Part shown: positions 54,856 through 64,000 of the stretch, piece by piece
Layout: every line of letters begins with the position of its first letter
Position numbering within the stretch: position 1 is the first letter of the stretch
Source of the DNA: Venturia oleaginea
Taxonomy: Eukaryota; Ascomycota; Dothideomycetes; Venturiales; Venturiaceae
NCBI GenBank assembly: GCA_013176395.1
Contig: JABMLP010000014.1
Location: forward strand, 1,178,001-1,242,000
Direction: 5' to 3'
DNA length: 64,000 bases
Made by a program: the position numbers and the translations under genes
Notes under the pieces: generated by a model
What the model was told of the DNA's origin: nothing
The model's input: the letters and a program-made list of their open reading frames with translations, nothing else
Databases searched by the model: none

Positions 54856-56457
54856 ACGTGTTCCACCACCGAGCTGGTCAACCCACCGAGCTGGTCAAAA
54901 AGGCTTGGCACGACCAACTCATGTTACGACTCTTCAATTTAATCGCTATTAACAATAGATTCTAAGTCCGTCGTGCTGCTATCTGATTCAGATGATATCT
55001 CGATATCTTTTTTACAAGTTCGCGCATTATGCCCAGTTGCGCCGCAGTTCCTACAGCGCCGTTGAGTTGGTCGGGCTATTTCTTGACCACCACTACCACG
55101 AGCCTTCTTTGATCCCTGAGGCGCGACAGACGCCTCGGCAGCTACCTGCGCTGCTACAGTCCCATACTCTATAGTACCACCTTGCTGGATCCACTTCCTT
55201 TTGCGCGATTTCCGCTTTGTCATTACTGCCAATTGCTCTTCAAGCTCGCGGTTGCGCGCAACAAGTAGAGCGTTTTGGTGTAGCATCAATTCAGCGCCCT
55301 TGACAAGCTGGGAAAAGCCTGCCTGCGCAGTAACTGGTGACCGAGTAAAGGACTCGCTTACGAGCTTGGATTGGGATCCAAATTCAAGAGTATTGCTTGG
55401 AGTCTTCGACTGCCACGGCGTCTCCTGCGGTGGGGGTGCTGGTGGGGTACGTAGCCGTACTTCAAGAATGAGGTGGCATACAGAGCGTTATGATCTTATG
55501 TTCGAGGCAGTAGTCCTTGAAATCCTGGTTGAGATGGCTCTCATGGCCGTCCAAGATGAGCTGCCTATACCCCCCCACTTGACGCGCCTTTGTATACGCG
55601 TCAAAGTGCTTCAACCACTCAAGACCAAGCGCGTTGTTTGTCCAGCCGTTCTCAGAGACCGAGAGCTTCCAATTCCGTGGTATATCTGCCTCCTCATACC
55701 ACGCAGAGATGTGAACGCGTCCTTTGTAGATAATGAAGGGCGGGGTCGCATACCCAGCGGCGCAGATGCTCTGGATAACTGTAACCCACTCGTGATCGCC
55801 TGGCTGGATCAAATTAGGCCGTGTACGTCTTTCAGAAGCTGTGACGACCTTCATTGACCCAATAACGCCCATCTGGAAGCCAATCTCGTCAAAGTTGTGC
55901 GTATCCTCGTCGTGGATGCCGTACTTTGCCTTAGTGTCTGCAACGAGCTTGAACCACGCGCCAATAATCTCTGGATCTTCCTGTAGTATCCTCTGCCTAT
56001 CCTTGGCTCGGTTGAAGGCCATCTTGAGCTCATCTGAGCGCGTAACGAACCTCTCAGCCCAGTTTTTGCCCACTGGCTCTCCACCGCGTATAGCTAGCAG
56101 TTTATCGGCCATATCTGCTACCTCACACAGCTGGGGCGCAAATCCTCGCGAATCGAGGTCAAGGATGTATCTGACAAGCGTTTGCTCTTCGGTAAGGGTA
56201 AGTTTCCGACCATTTGGTGGTGTTTCGAGGATAAATGGGACTCCTTTAACGCGCTCAGAGAGGATTCGCTGTTTAACGTCAAAGGCACGAGCTGCGGCCC
56301 GTTGGCTTCGGAATTGGCCGGCTTGGAGGGCTTAGAGTGCGAGCTGGATTCTCCCTTCGTGTTGGAGTAATAGTGCGTTTCGTTGTTCAGACATAATCAC
56401 GTAAGAGGAATGGTAGAAGTCTTGGCAGATTTTGAGCGGTTGGGTGGTGGAACACGT
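54856..56457 (-). mobile_element. Fot1/pogo-like element, copy 2 (1602 bp, TSD TA, internal deletion)
   Basis: Same family as 44357-46142. TIRs ACGTGTTCCACCACC... (left) and ...GGTGGTGGAACACGT (right), with TA at 54854-54855 and 56458-56459. About 240 bp between the zinc-knuckle half and the DDE half (near 55467) are missing. The left end has a local duplication of CCACCGAGCTGGTCAA. Confidence 0.9.
54939..56394 (-). pseudogene. Pogo transposase relic, copy 2
   Basis: ATG at 56394 (MSEQRNALLLQHEGRIQLAL), then TAA at codon 21. A longer clean frame than copy 1 covers KLLAIRGGEPVGKNWAERFV, NFDEIGFQMGVI, LILDGHESHLNQDF and LCMPPHS (55462-56112). There the ~240-bp deletion removes the third catalytic Asp region. 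The C-terminal piece (54939-55289) keeps a complete CCHC knuckle (CRNCGATGHNARTC), unlike copy 1. Non-functional. Confidence 0.85.
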
Positions 56458-56459
56458 TA

Positions 56460-58311
56460 GCTAATAACTCATCAGATTTTACCAGGTTGACGCCACAAGT
56501 ACGACACTAAGAAGCTAACTATCTACGCTCACCGCCGTAATGTACAGGGTGTCAATTGGTCTATTTAATTCTACATATTCTAGCTGCATATTGCGCTTAT
56601 GAACACGTTAATGAATATGCGCCAATATGCATTATGAGCGGCCGCGCTTAAAATCTCCATATTTGCAGATTGCATAGAGTTCTCGAACACTCCCTGAGTA
56701 TGCCCATATTCCTGAGACAATACACTGCACAAGCACATGCCAGGAAGCTTTTCGTTATAATGAGGGAAACGCGTTCAGTTAGAACCTCTGGCGCCAGCAT
56801 GTGTGTAACACGCGAAACCATATACACGTACGCTGGCTGCAAGTTGTCGACACCCCACCACGAGACAGATAACCATACGCAACCAATGCCCCAAGCATCA
56901 AGGCACGAATCAAACTTGCAGAAAGATGTCGCCCAAGGGTGACATGAACGATCTCTCTAGCAGGTACTCGGCCTGCCCAACATGCGAAGTGAGGCTTTCT
57001 TCCTCATGTCTGAGGTCGTATGCTTACTCGTGGATATAGATTAGACATGCTGACTATGCCGACCAAAACGCTCTTCACACAACAATTGAGGCTGAGCAGA
57101 AGGGAAAAGGAGGTTGTCTGCGGCTTTGTACAATAATGTAGAGCGGCAGGGTAGTGAATGATGAGACGGGATGGAATAGGACGCGACGCGACGCTTGGAG
57201 AACTCTTGAGTAGGCTGTCCTCCGGGTCTATATCGTGACTTGCAGTAGATTGGCAGGAATTCGGTTGCCGTGTCGGGAAGAAGAATACATAGTCAGTCTG
57301 GAAGCTGCGCCCACACATCTCCGGCCATCGGCACCACCTTTTCTTAGCCCCGGTCTTCCCATCTTTCATCACCCAACCATCCCTTTCATCTCCAGCGTAA
57401 CTTGCAATCAACAGCTTCGGCGCTACAGCAAGCGAAGAGGATGCTTCATCTTTCAGCTTCCGATTCATGGTACTACATCATATGCCATCTCATCGCCTTC
57501 GTCGTTAACACCATGCTATGCCTATCTGTCAAAGGTCTCCGCAACGGCAACGCGCCTTACACTCGGCTGCGGTTCGAGGTATACAGGAAGCCGTCAATTC
57601 CAATGTTCCTCCGTAGCTTGACTATGACTTAGACATCAGCTTCTCACCCGTTGCGTGGACTTTCGGTATCTAGCAAATTCAGCCAGTGCGACCAGGCGAC
57701 ACAGATCAACTCGGCCAGTTTTTAGCTTTGCCCCTAATCAATGGCTTCGAGCAGCAACAGAGATAGTCTGGCATTTTTCACCCTTGAAGATGATACCTAT
57801 AGACACCTCTCCTGGTAAGGGTTACTACTTGTTACATTCACGGCGCTCTGAAAATAGTAACCTATGTACTCCTGCATCTTCACGAAAAGCAAAACGCCAC
57901 CTTCGCTCATTTTCACACAAAGAGAAATTGTCTGCATTAAAGCTGCACAACTCATCAGTCGCATCTGATCGAGAACTGCACCGAGGTCTAGCTGGCACGT
58001 AATACGTCTGCTGTATCAAGTCTTTCAAAGTCCCTCACCCAAGAATCGCAGCACTTATGGACGTCTCGATAATTCTGATCGGAGCGTCAAGGATTGTGCG
58101 TTGCACGCTCTTACACCGTGACCAATTTAGCGACATTGCATGTGCATGAGGTCTGGGGCCAAGACTTCCCATATCCGCCCAAGGAATAGACACAAATCAG
58201 CCTCTTAGGAGTTTCCAAAGCTGACTACTCCGGACTCGGGTGCCGAAAATATACATGTAGACATCTTGCTCTTTATTCTCCAGTACAAAAAAGATCTCTA
58301 CCTCTCCAAAA
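56460..58311. other. Gene-less 1.85 kb
   Basis: Several frames of 90-150 codons exist on both strands (e.g. 57004-57468 minus, 57235-57621 plus), overlapping each other. None has a motif or exon partner. The last ~60 bases before 58312 look like a leader for the FAD oxidase. Confidence 0.4.
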
Positions 58312-59253
58312 ATGACACTGTGGTCCATTCTTCTTGGTCTATTCCTCAGCTTGGCGTGTTACGTTGCTGGAGTAGCCTCTTCGACTTTAGACCTCTCGAT
58401 CCCAAAGCGCAACCCCAACCCTGTCTTCATTCCGCAGCTATCTAGAGATGCAGCTATTTACAGCTTGACCGACCCACAGTTTCTTATGCAGTCAGTTCGT
58501 TGGACCTCTTCCAATGCCCCATCTTTCTCTCATGTATTTGTTCCGGCGAGCGAGCATGATGTTGTTCTCATGGTAGGCTCAAATACCATCTCCGCACGAG
58601 CATGAGACGACTCACAATGCACACTTATAGCTGAAATACATCGCCAATCACAATTTATCAATAATCACTCAAGGTGGTGGTCACGGCTGGTCCAGAACGC
58701 TCGGGTCGATTCAGAACGGAATGTTGTTGAACATGGAAAAGTTTCCCAAACGACTTATGATCCCATAGACAAAACGATGGCTATTGGTGGTGCGGTCAAG
58801 ACGGGAGCCCTGCTCAATGCTACCGATGCCGTTGGCAGAGAAGTTCGTAAGTAGTTGAGCCGCGAACAATTAAATAGGGAGCTAATGCTGTCCACAGCTA
58901 TTGCTACGAGTCGTTGTCCCGGAGCCACAAATGTCTTAATAGGTGGAGGCCACGCCAAACTTCAAGGTAAATACGGCATGGTTCTTGATTCTGCGAAAAG
59001 CTTCAGCATGATTCTTGCGAATGGAACATTGATAAAGGTCTCGAAACGCTCTCATCCGGATCTCTTTTGGGCCATGAGAGGCGCGGGACAAAACTTCGGC
59101 GTTGTAACGTCAACCAAGGTTCAGACGTATCCCTATGACGAGACCGGAGGGAAGTATTACAGTAGAGACATGATCTTTGTCGAAATAGATCTGGAAAAAG
59201 TGGTTGAGATACTTAATAAGCTTAATCGGAATCAAGATCCAGCATTGACAATG
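58312..59253 (+). pseudogene. Secreted FAD-linked oxidase (BBE-like), frameshifted and 3' truncated
   Basis: A signal peptide (MTLWSILLGLFLSLACYVAGVA) starts exon 1 (58312-58572). Introns 58573-58630 and 58847-58897 have GTAGGC/TAG and GTAAGT/CAG ends. The FAD-binding type 4 domain is clear: SLTDPQFLMQSVRW, IITQGGGHGWSRTLG, AIGGAVKTGALLNATDA, ATSRCPGATNVLIGGGHA, HPDLFWAMRGAGQNFGVVT. A one-base shift near 58741 breaks the frame between NMEKF and TTYDPIDKTM. At about 59254 the gene stops abruptly where repeat R begins, so the substrate-binding and BBE C-terminal parts are gone. Its relatives oxidise sugars or secondary-metabolite precursors; this copy cannot work. Confidence 0.85.
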
Positions 59254-60199
59254 TTTGTTACGCAGAGGCTATGGCTCAAAGTAATATAGCTGGATTTGGC
59301 TAATCCGTACAGTAGGGTTCAAGTGGTCCGGGGCGACAATATTGTATCAAACAAGTGAAGCGAAGCTCGCAAGATATAAGAGTCGTGAATTGTGCTAAGT
59401 AACTAAAAGCAATAGCGAAAAAACTAGAGAGTGAAGATACGAGACACTGAGGGAGCAGAGTGTTACGGGGAACTCGTTTCTCAACACAGTTGATTATGTC
59501 AAGACCTTCTTGACACCTGTGTGCTCTTGTTCTGGTCCGCGGGTTTGGGGTAAGGGCAATATCAGTCTGGAAGTACTTACCTTAAGTACCTTCCCTTGCT
59601 CAGGTTCTTTGGAGGCTCACTAGATCCTAGCCGTCCGATGTATCTCCCAATTCAATTGTCGTCTAACCGATTTGATCCTCAGATCAATCCTGAACGCTTG
59701 TCGGTTAGTATGAAGGTTGGAGGTGGGCTTGCTTCGTGTGCATATGACTTGTGCTTGATTGTATCTAAGTAAAAGGTCGTTACTGTAGTAGGTTGAAGAA
59801 GCTCCTATGTGAGAAACATAACATGAGATAACCACAAAGAGAGAAAGGAAAGTCCGTCCAACGTCCTCCCTATATACCCTTCTAGTTCTGGGTACCAAGG
59901 TGTATTTCCACACCTCTTGGCTCTTCCCACACTTCCCACACTGTGGGAATATCACGTGACTCCTGCACGTACTATTCTCTCCCAGGACTGACCTGGTTGC
60001 ACCAGTCCCCTCTTGTGCGCCCAAAGGATTCCGCTCCACATCAGTCCTAACAACAACTTCTTGTTATCCAACCATCCTTTGCAAGTTCCGCTGTCCCTGC
60101 TCTTCGGTTTTGAGGTGATCTGTAACACAGAGTCTCGTCCTATATATAGAGATCCATCTCCTAAGAAATCCTGCGCTCGTAGCGTTCGCAATCGATTGA
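59254..60199 (+). repeat. Repeat R, copy 3, split by a solo LTR
   Basis: Pieces 59254-59460 and 60133-60199 match the reverse complement of 44331-44126 and 44126-44030. The right end is cut by the gypsy-C LTR at 60200. Confidence 0.8.
59461..60127 (+). mobile_element. Solo LTR (667 bp, TGTTACGG family), TSD CAGAG
   Basis: TGTTACGGGGAAC...GATCTGTAACA, with inverted ends TGTTAC/GTAACA. CAGAG stands at 59456-59460 and 60128-60132. Repeat R copy 2 has a single CAGAG at this place (GGAGCAGAGTCTCG on its strand), giving the empty site. Confidence 0.95.
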
Positions 60200-60403
60200 T
60201 GTCATGATCGAACTATGTTGGTATTCGAATGCAGTTAAACGTAGTTAAATGTGGTGGTTCTGCTCGATCAGGTCTAGCGCGAGACTGGTCGCAAGTACTT
60301 AGACTCGTCTCTACCTCTTAGTTAGCTCCTCATCCTTACAACTTCGCACATCCCATAGAATTCAAGTCATGCTTCCAAGTCAAGTCCAAGGTCAAACGTG
60401 ACA
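60200..60403 (+). repeat. 5' LTR of gypsy C
   Basis: Same family as the solo LTR at 25355-25568; ends TGTCA...TGACA. The left flank is ATTGA; the right flank is internal sequence. Confidence 0.9.
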
Positions 60404-60475
60404 GTTTGTAAGGATCCCTTTTCACGATAAAAGTCGGGCTGCTATTGTCTACGCAGCCGACAAACCTCACCAACT

Positions 60476-62050
60476 ATGCCCCGAATTCTCGACCTTCCCT
60501 CCCTTGCGGACGATACTACCACCCTCGAAAACAGTACTCTCGAAAACCCCCTAGCCTTCTACGACTTCTTTATAACCCCTAGACTCGCAGCAACCCTTAC
60601 TCAGAAGATCCAAGCTACCTTTGCAACCCCGGCGGACGAAGCCTCAGTCAACGAAAATGAATACGTCCCAGTCTCACACGTTACTCTCGACCGCGCTTCG
60701 GCGCTCCCACTCCTCCAGCTTTTAGCTACCATCTCCCATATGTTCAACACAGCCCAGCGAGACCAGGATACCATGTCCCGTTCAATTCAAGAACTCAAGC
60801 TCGAAGCCTCTGAGAACGAAGCTCGCGCCCTTCGAGCAGAACTCCAGGGCGTTACTTCTCGCGAAATCTCCGCCCCTCGACCAACCCAAGGCGACATCTC
60901 TATCTTTGAAGGAGATAAAAAAAAATACAAAAGCTGGCTCTTAGACCTCCGGATAAAACTCAGCGCAGACTCCAAAGCATTCCCTTCAGTAAACTCACAA
61001 GTTACTTACGCCTTCAATCGACTTGACGACAAGTGCAAATCCACAATTCGCCCATACTACAACGAAACTACGAATTCATGGCCTTTTGAATCCCTCGACG
61101 AATTTATCTCAAAACTCAACGACAGCTACGCTCCTCGTTTCGATATTCAAGATGCTATGAATAAGCTGCAGAACCACAAGATGGCAAACCGAACATTTGC
61201 TACTTACGCCGCAGACTTCCGACGCCTACTCCAAGAAGCCGGAATCACCCTCCCTCACGTCTCAGAACCCGCAAACCCCTTGGAACAACTTATGATTGTC
61301 AACTTTCGCAACGGCCTGAGCGCAGAACTCAGCGGAGCAATGATTCACGTCCCTACGACAAAGAAACTGGAGGAGTTAATCGATCTGTGCCACAACTGCG
61401 AAGCCAACATGAAACAATTCGAGAAAATCTCTCGAGCTCGAAAAGCTCCCGTATTCTCAGGATCATCTACATCAGCTACCGCTCCCTCTGCATCCCAAGG
61501 CGCATTCCTAGTCTCCCCCGCCACTTCTCACGCTTTTGGAGATGCCATGGACATTTCAGTTATGAACCTCAACGGTAGTGCCGGCGCCGACATAGGTACC
61601 TGCCTCCCGTCTCTCCAGATGAAACCAATTGCATCCTGGACCCTGGAAGAGAAAGCCGCCAATATCCAATGGCGAAAGACCAACAACCGTTGCGAATACT
61701 GCGGAGAGCCCGTAGTAATTATGCCTAATGGTCAGAAGCACATCGCCGCCGTATGCCCTAAGAAAGCCCAGCGTGGACGCCCCTCCAATCAGTTCACTAC
61801 TCCCAACCAGTTCGCCAGTGACCCCATGCAGTTTGGCAACTCCGGAGCTCGAAACTTCATTCCCCCTATGAGCTTTAGCAATATGAGTATGTCAGGAGCA
61901 TTGGGAGCGTATCCACAGAACGTCCAGACTTCCCGGATCACTCAAGGCCCTGAAGAACGCTCAGGTTCTACCGCCTCTTCTAGCACCACAAGCTACGGCT
62001 TCGGATCAGCCCCATACACCCCGAGTTCGGAAAACTCACAGTCTCGTTGA
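60476..62050 (+). CDS. Gag of gypsy element C
   Basis: A 524-aa open frame from the ATG at 60476 (MPRILDLPSL). Capsid-like region about residues 140-300 (FEGDKKKYKSWLLDLRIKLS, FISKLNDSYAPRFDIQDAMN, ATYAADFRRLLQEAG). A spaced zinc-knuckle-like CEYCGEPVVIMPNGQKHIAA followed by VCP is near residue 415, and a Ser/Asn/Pro-rich tail follows. The stop overlaps the pol frame by four bases (TTGA), and pol is in the -1 frame, so Pol would be made by frameshifting. The frame is intact. Confidence 0.85.
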   Translation: MPRILDLPSLADDTTTLENSTLENPLAFYDFFITPRLAATLTQKIQATFATPADEASVNENEYVPVSHVTLDRASALPLLQLLATISHMFNTAQRDQDTMSRSIQELKLEASENEARALRAELQGVTSREISAPRPTQGDISIFEGDKKKYKSWLLDLRIKLSADSKAFPSVNSQVTYAFNRLDDKCKSTIRPYYNETTNSWPFESLDEFISKLNDSYAPRFDIQDAMNKLQNHKMANRTFATYAADFRRLLQEAGITLPHVSEPANPLEQLMIVNFRNGLSAELSGAMIHVPTTKKLEELIDLCHNCEANMKQFEKISRARKAPVFSGSSTSATAPSASQGAFLVSPATSHAFGDAMDISVMNLNGSAGADIGTCLPSLQMKPIASWTLEEKAANIQWRKTNNRCEYCGEPVVIMPNGQKHIAAVCPKKAQRGRPSNQFTTPNQFASDPMQFGNSGARNFIPPMSFSNMSMSGALGAYPQNVQTSRITQGPEERSGSTASSSTTSYGFGSAPYTPSSENSQSR

Positions 62051-64000
62051 AAAGACGTTCATCGAGACACGACAACAAATCGAAACGACATGTTCTTCAC
62101 ATCAGTTCGGCAGTTCTAGGTTACTCAGAGAAATCAACAGGAGAGATTGATGGACCAGTGGACTCTAGACCAATCATAGTCCCAATTACACTTAATGAAT
62201 CGATCAAAACCCTCGCCGTTACTGATTCCTTTGCCACAGGAAGTTTCATAGACCTCGATTTTGCGCAATCCCACGGCTTTCCCTTTATTCCTCTCGAAAA
62301 CCCCCGCCGCCTCAAAGCCTTTGACGGCGAACAGGCATCCTCTGCACCCTCTTACGTTACTCACGAAATCCACGTCTCCGTCAGAACCGGAGAACACCAC
62401 CTCGAAACCACGAAATTCTTTGTTACCCGTCTCGGCTCCACAGCAGTCATCTTTGGCACTCCCTGGATGAACCTCCACGGTGTGAAACTCGATTTTGAGA
62501 ATCGTAGTATTCACTTCGGTACCCACTGTTCTAAGAAATGTCTTCAGGGCCACAAGGGCTCTGTTGAGTATATCCCGCTCCCGTTTGGTGCCCGCGCACC
62601 CCCTCAAGAAACCCCGGACTCTCCTCGCGATTGGAAGATTGTCAACTCTCACGCTTTTCAATGGAATTCTAAGCAGCCCAATGCTCAAATCTACGCAATC
62701 AGTATTCAAGATATCGATAAATTTCTGGCGAAGAAACCAGATTACAAAGACCCTCGCCCCCAGTTACCCAAAGACCCTCACGACCTCGCGCATGCTTTTA
62801 ATAGAAAAGCTGCTGATTCACTGCCCCCTTCACGCCTCGTCGACCACAAAATCGAAATTCAAGAAGACAAGAAAGACCAGTTACCCAACGCTCCTCTCTA
62901 CGGTATGTCCCAGAACGAACTCAAATGCCTCCGGAAATGGCTGGAGGAGAATTTGGGAAAAGCTTTTATCAGAAAAAGCCAGTCCGACGTCAGTTCCCCA
63001 TGTATCTTTGTTAAAAAACCAGGTGGTGGTCTGCGATTCTGCGTAGACTACCGAAAACTCAACGCGATTACTCGAAAAAACCGATACCCTATTCCCTTAC
63101 TCCGCGAAACCCTAGACAAACTCAGCAAAGCCAAGTAATTCACGAAGATCGATATTATCTCAGCATTCAACGCACTCCGAGTCCACCCCGACAGCGTTCC
63201 TCTCACTGCATTCAGAACCCGCTTCGGTCTGTTCGAATCTCTAGTTATGAACTTCGGCCTCTGCAATGCCCCGGCGACCTGGCAGTCGTATATTAACGAA
63301 CAACTTAAAGACTTCCTCGACGTTTTCTACACCGCGTACCTCGACGACATCCTAATCTACAGCGAAACTCTCGAAGAGCATAAAATTCAAGTGCGGCAGG
63401 TTATCGAACGAATGCACGCAGCATGTTATGGGCATGGCCCATGGTTGGTATAGGCTAAGAGCCTAAGCCTGATTGAGCCTAGTATAGAGAAAGAACCTCA
63501 TTGAGGTTCTCTGTTTGTAGATACCTTCACTCTTTAACTGAATCTAAACAATCTTTGGCTACGAGTATGCTGCGTCTTTCCAGCTACCGTCCCGTAATAC
63601 AGCAGAACTCAACATCGACATTGACAAATGCGAATTCTACCAGACAGAAGTCAAATTTCTCGGTTTAATTATCACAGACCACGGAATCCGGATGGACCCG
63701 GACAAAGTCAAAACAATCATTGATTGGCAATACTGTACCACTCGCCATGACGTCCAATCCTTCCTCGGTTTTGCCAATTTCTACCGCCGTTTTATTTTCA
63801 ATTACTCCTCCACCGCGAAACCTCTTACCGACTTACTGAAAAAAGACAAGCCGTTCTACTTCGGCCCAAAACAGCGCGCCGCTTTTGATAAACTCCAAGA
63901 AGCCTTCATCTCCGCACCAATCCTCGCACATTTCGACCCTACAAAGAAGTGTATTGTCGAAACAGACGCCTCCGACTGGGTAGGCGCTGGAGTACTCTCA
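62047..64000 (+). pseudogene. Pol of gypsy element C (PR-RT-RH start), with stop and solo LTR inside
   Basis: Protease region (62160-62500): TDSFATGSFIDLDFAQ, where the usual active-site DSG has become DSF. RT: SDVSSPCIFVKKPGGGLRFC, DYRKLNAITRKNRYPIPLLR; a TAA stop at 63136-63138; then [35 protein letters not shown] and the catalytic YLDDILIYS (~63340). At 63424 a 176-bp solo LTR interrupts the frame, which resumes with IDIDKCEFYQTEVKFLGLII and RNase H to the window end (IVETDASDWVGAGVLS). Integrase would lie beyond the window. Confidence 0.85.
63424..63599 (+). mobile_element. Solo LTR of the gypsy-B family inside gypsy C, TSD CAGCA
   Basis: 176 bp, TGTTATGGGC...CCCGTAATA, nearly identical to the gypsy-B 3' LTR (35928-36103). 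CAGCA stands at 63419-63423 and 63600-63604. Removing the LTR and one CAGCA keeps the RT reading frame. Confidence 0.95.

Larger units (their letters stand above)
60200..64000 (+). mobile_element. Ty3/gypsy element C, 5' part, runs off the window
   Basis: 5' LTR 60200-60403 (TGTCATGATCGAAC...CAAACGTGACA, 204 bp), then gag and pol. The 3' end and 3' LTR lie beyond the window. Inserted in repeat R. Confidence 0.9.

Noticed and set aside
57004..57621. Frames of about 150 (minus) and 128 (plus) codons over the same stretch
   Set aside because: They overlap on opposite strands, neither has a domain, and no exon partners were found.
18306..60039. Similar ~97-codon minus-strand frames at 18306-18599 and 59620-60039
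   Set aside because: Both lie inside copies of the same LTR; the similarity is that of the repeat, and no protein motif is present.

Overview
The window is nuclear DNA of a filamentous ascomycete. The reasons are short spliceosomal introns (about 43-101 nt, GTA/GTRNGT donors, CTAAC/CTGAC branch motifs), a HET-domain gene, Zn2Cys6 regulators, a lytic polysaccharide monooxygenase, a Tad-like LINE, Fot1/pogo elements, and remnants whose stop codons look like products of repeat-induced point mutation (RIP). The class is probably Leotiomycetes or a close relative, but that is only an impression from the gene content. No tRNA, rRNA or CRISPR array was seen.

Layout. Positions 1-15.6 kb form an ordinary compact gene block. 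It holds a Nudix hydrolase (-), a Ser/Thr-rich protein with a hydrophobic C-terminus (+), a seven-exon valyl-tRNA synthetase (-) with a possible mitochondrial leader at an upstream start, an Asa1-like WD40 protein (-), a small two-helix membrane protein whose stop overlaps the Asa1 start, a small secreted Cys-containing protein (-), a three-exon protein of unknown function (-), and an AA9-like copper monooxygenase with a long repetitive tail (-). From about 17 to 46 kb the window is a nested graveyard of mobile elements. It starts with a P450 relic, then an LTR fragment, then a 6.28-kb tyrosine-recombinase retrotransposon with split direct repeats A1...B1-A2-B2 and an internal tandem array of ten ~200-bp units. 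Next come a solo LTR, a Ty1/copia element inside the 5' LTR of a Ty3/gypsy element (B), part of a second, chromodomain gypsy (A), a Tad-like LINE interrupted by a Mutator-like (MULE) element, and a Fot1/pogo element.

Positions 46-54 kb are a small gene island: a broken Zn2Cys6 regulator carrying a solo LTR, an apparently intact HET-domain gene, and an apparently intact Zn2Cys6 regulator with a Q/P/H-rich tail. Positions 54.8-64 kb are again mobile: a second, internally deleted pogo copy, a secreted FAD-oxidase pseudogene cut off by a repeat, a 667-bp solo LTR inside that repeat, and the 5' half of a third gypsy (C), which itself carries a solo LTR of the gypsy-B family.

Many insertions are defined to the base by target-site duplications: copia CTAAG, MULE GTAAACAAA, pogo TA, and solo LTRs ATAGT, CAGAG, TATTG (minus strand) and CAGCA. 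Several are also defined by empty-site comparison with a second copy in the window. Gene models were assembled by eye; all multi-exon models give lengths divisible by three.
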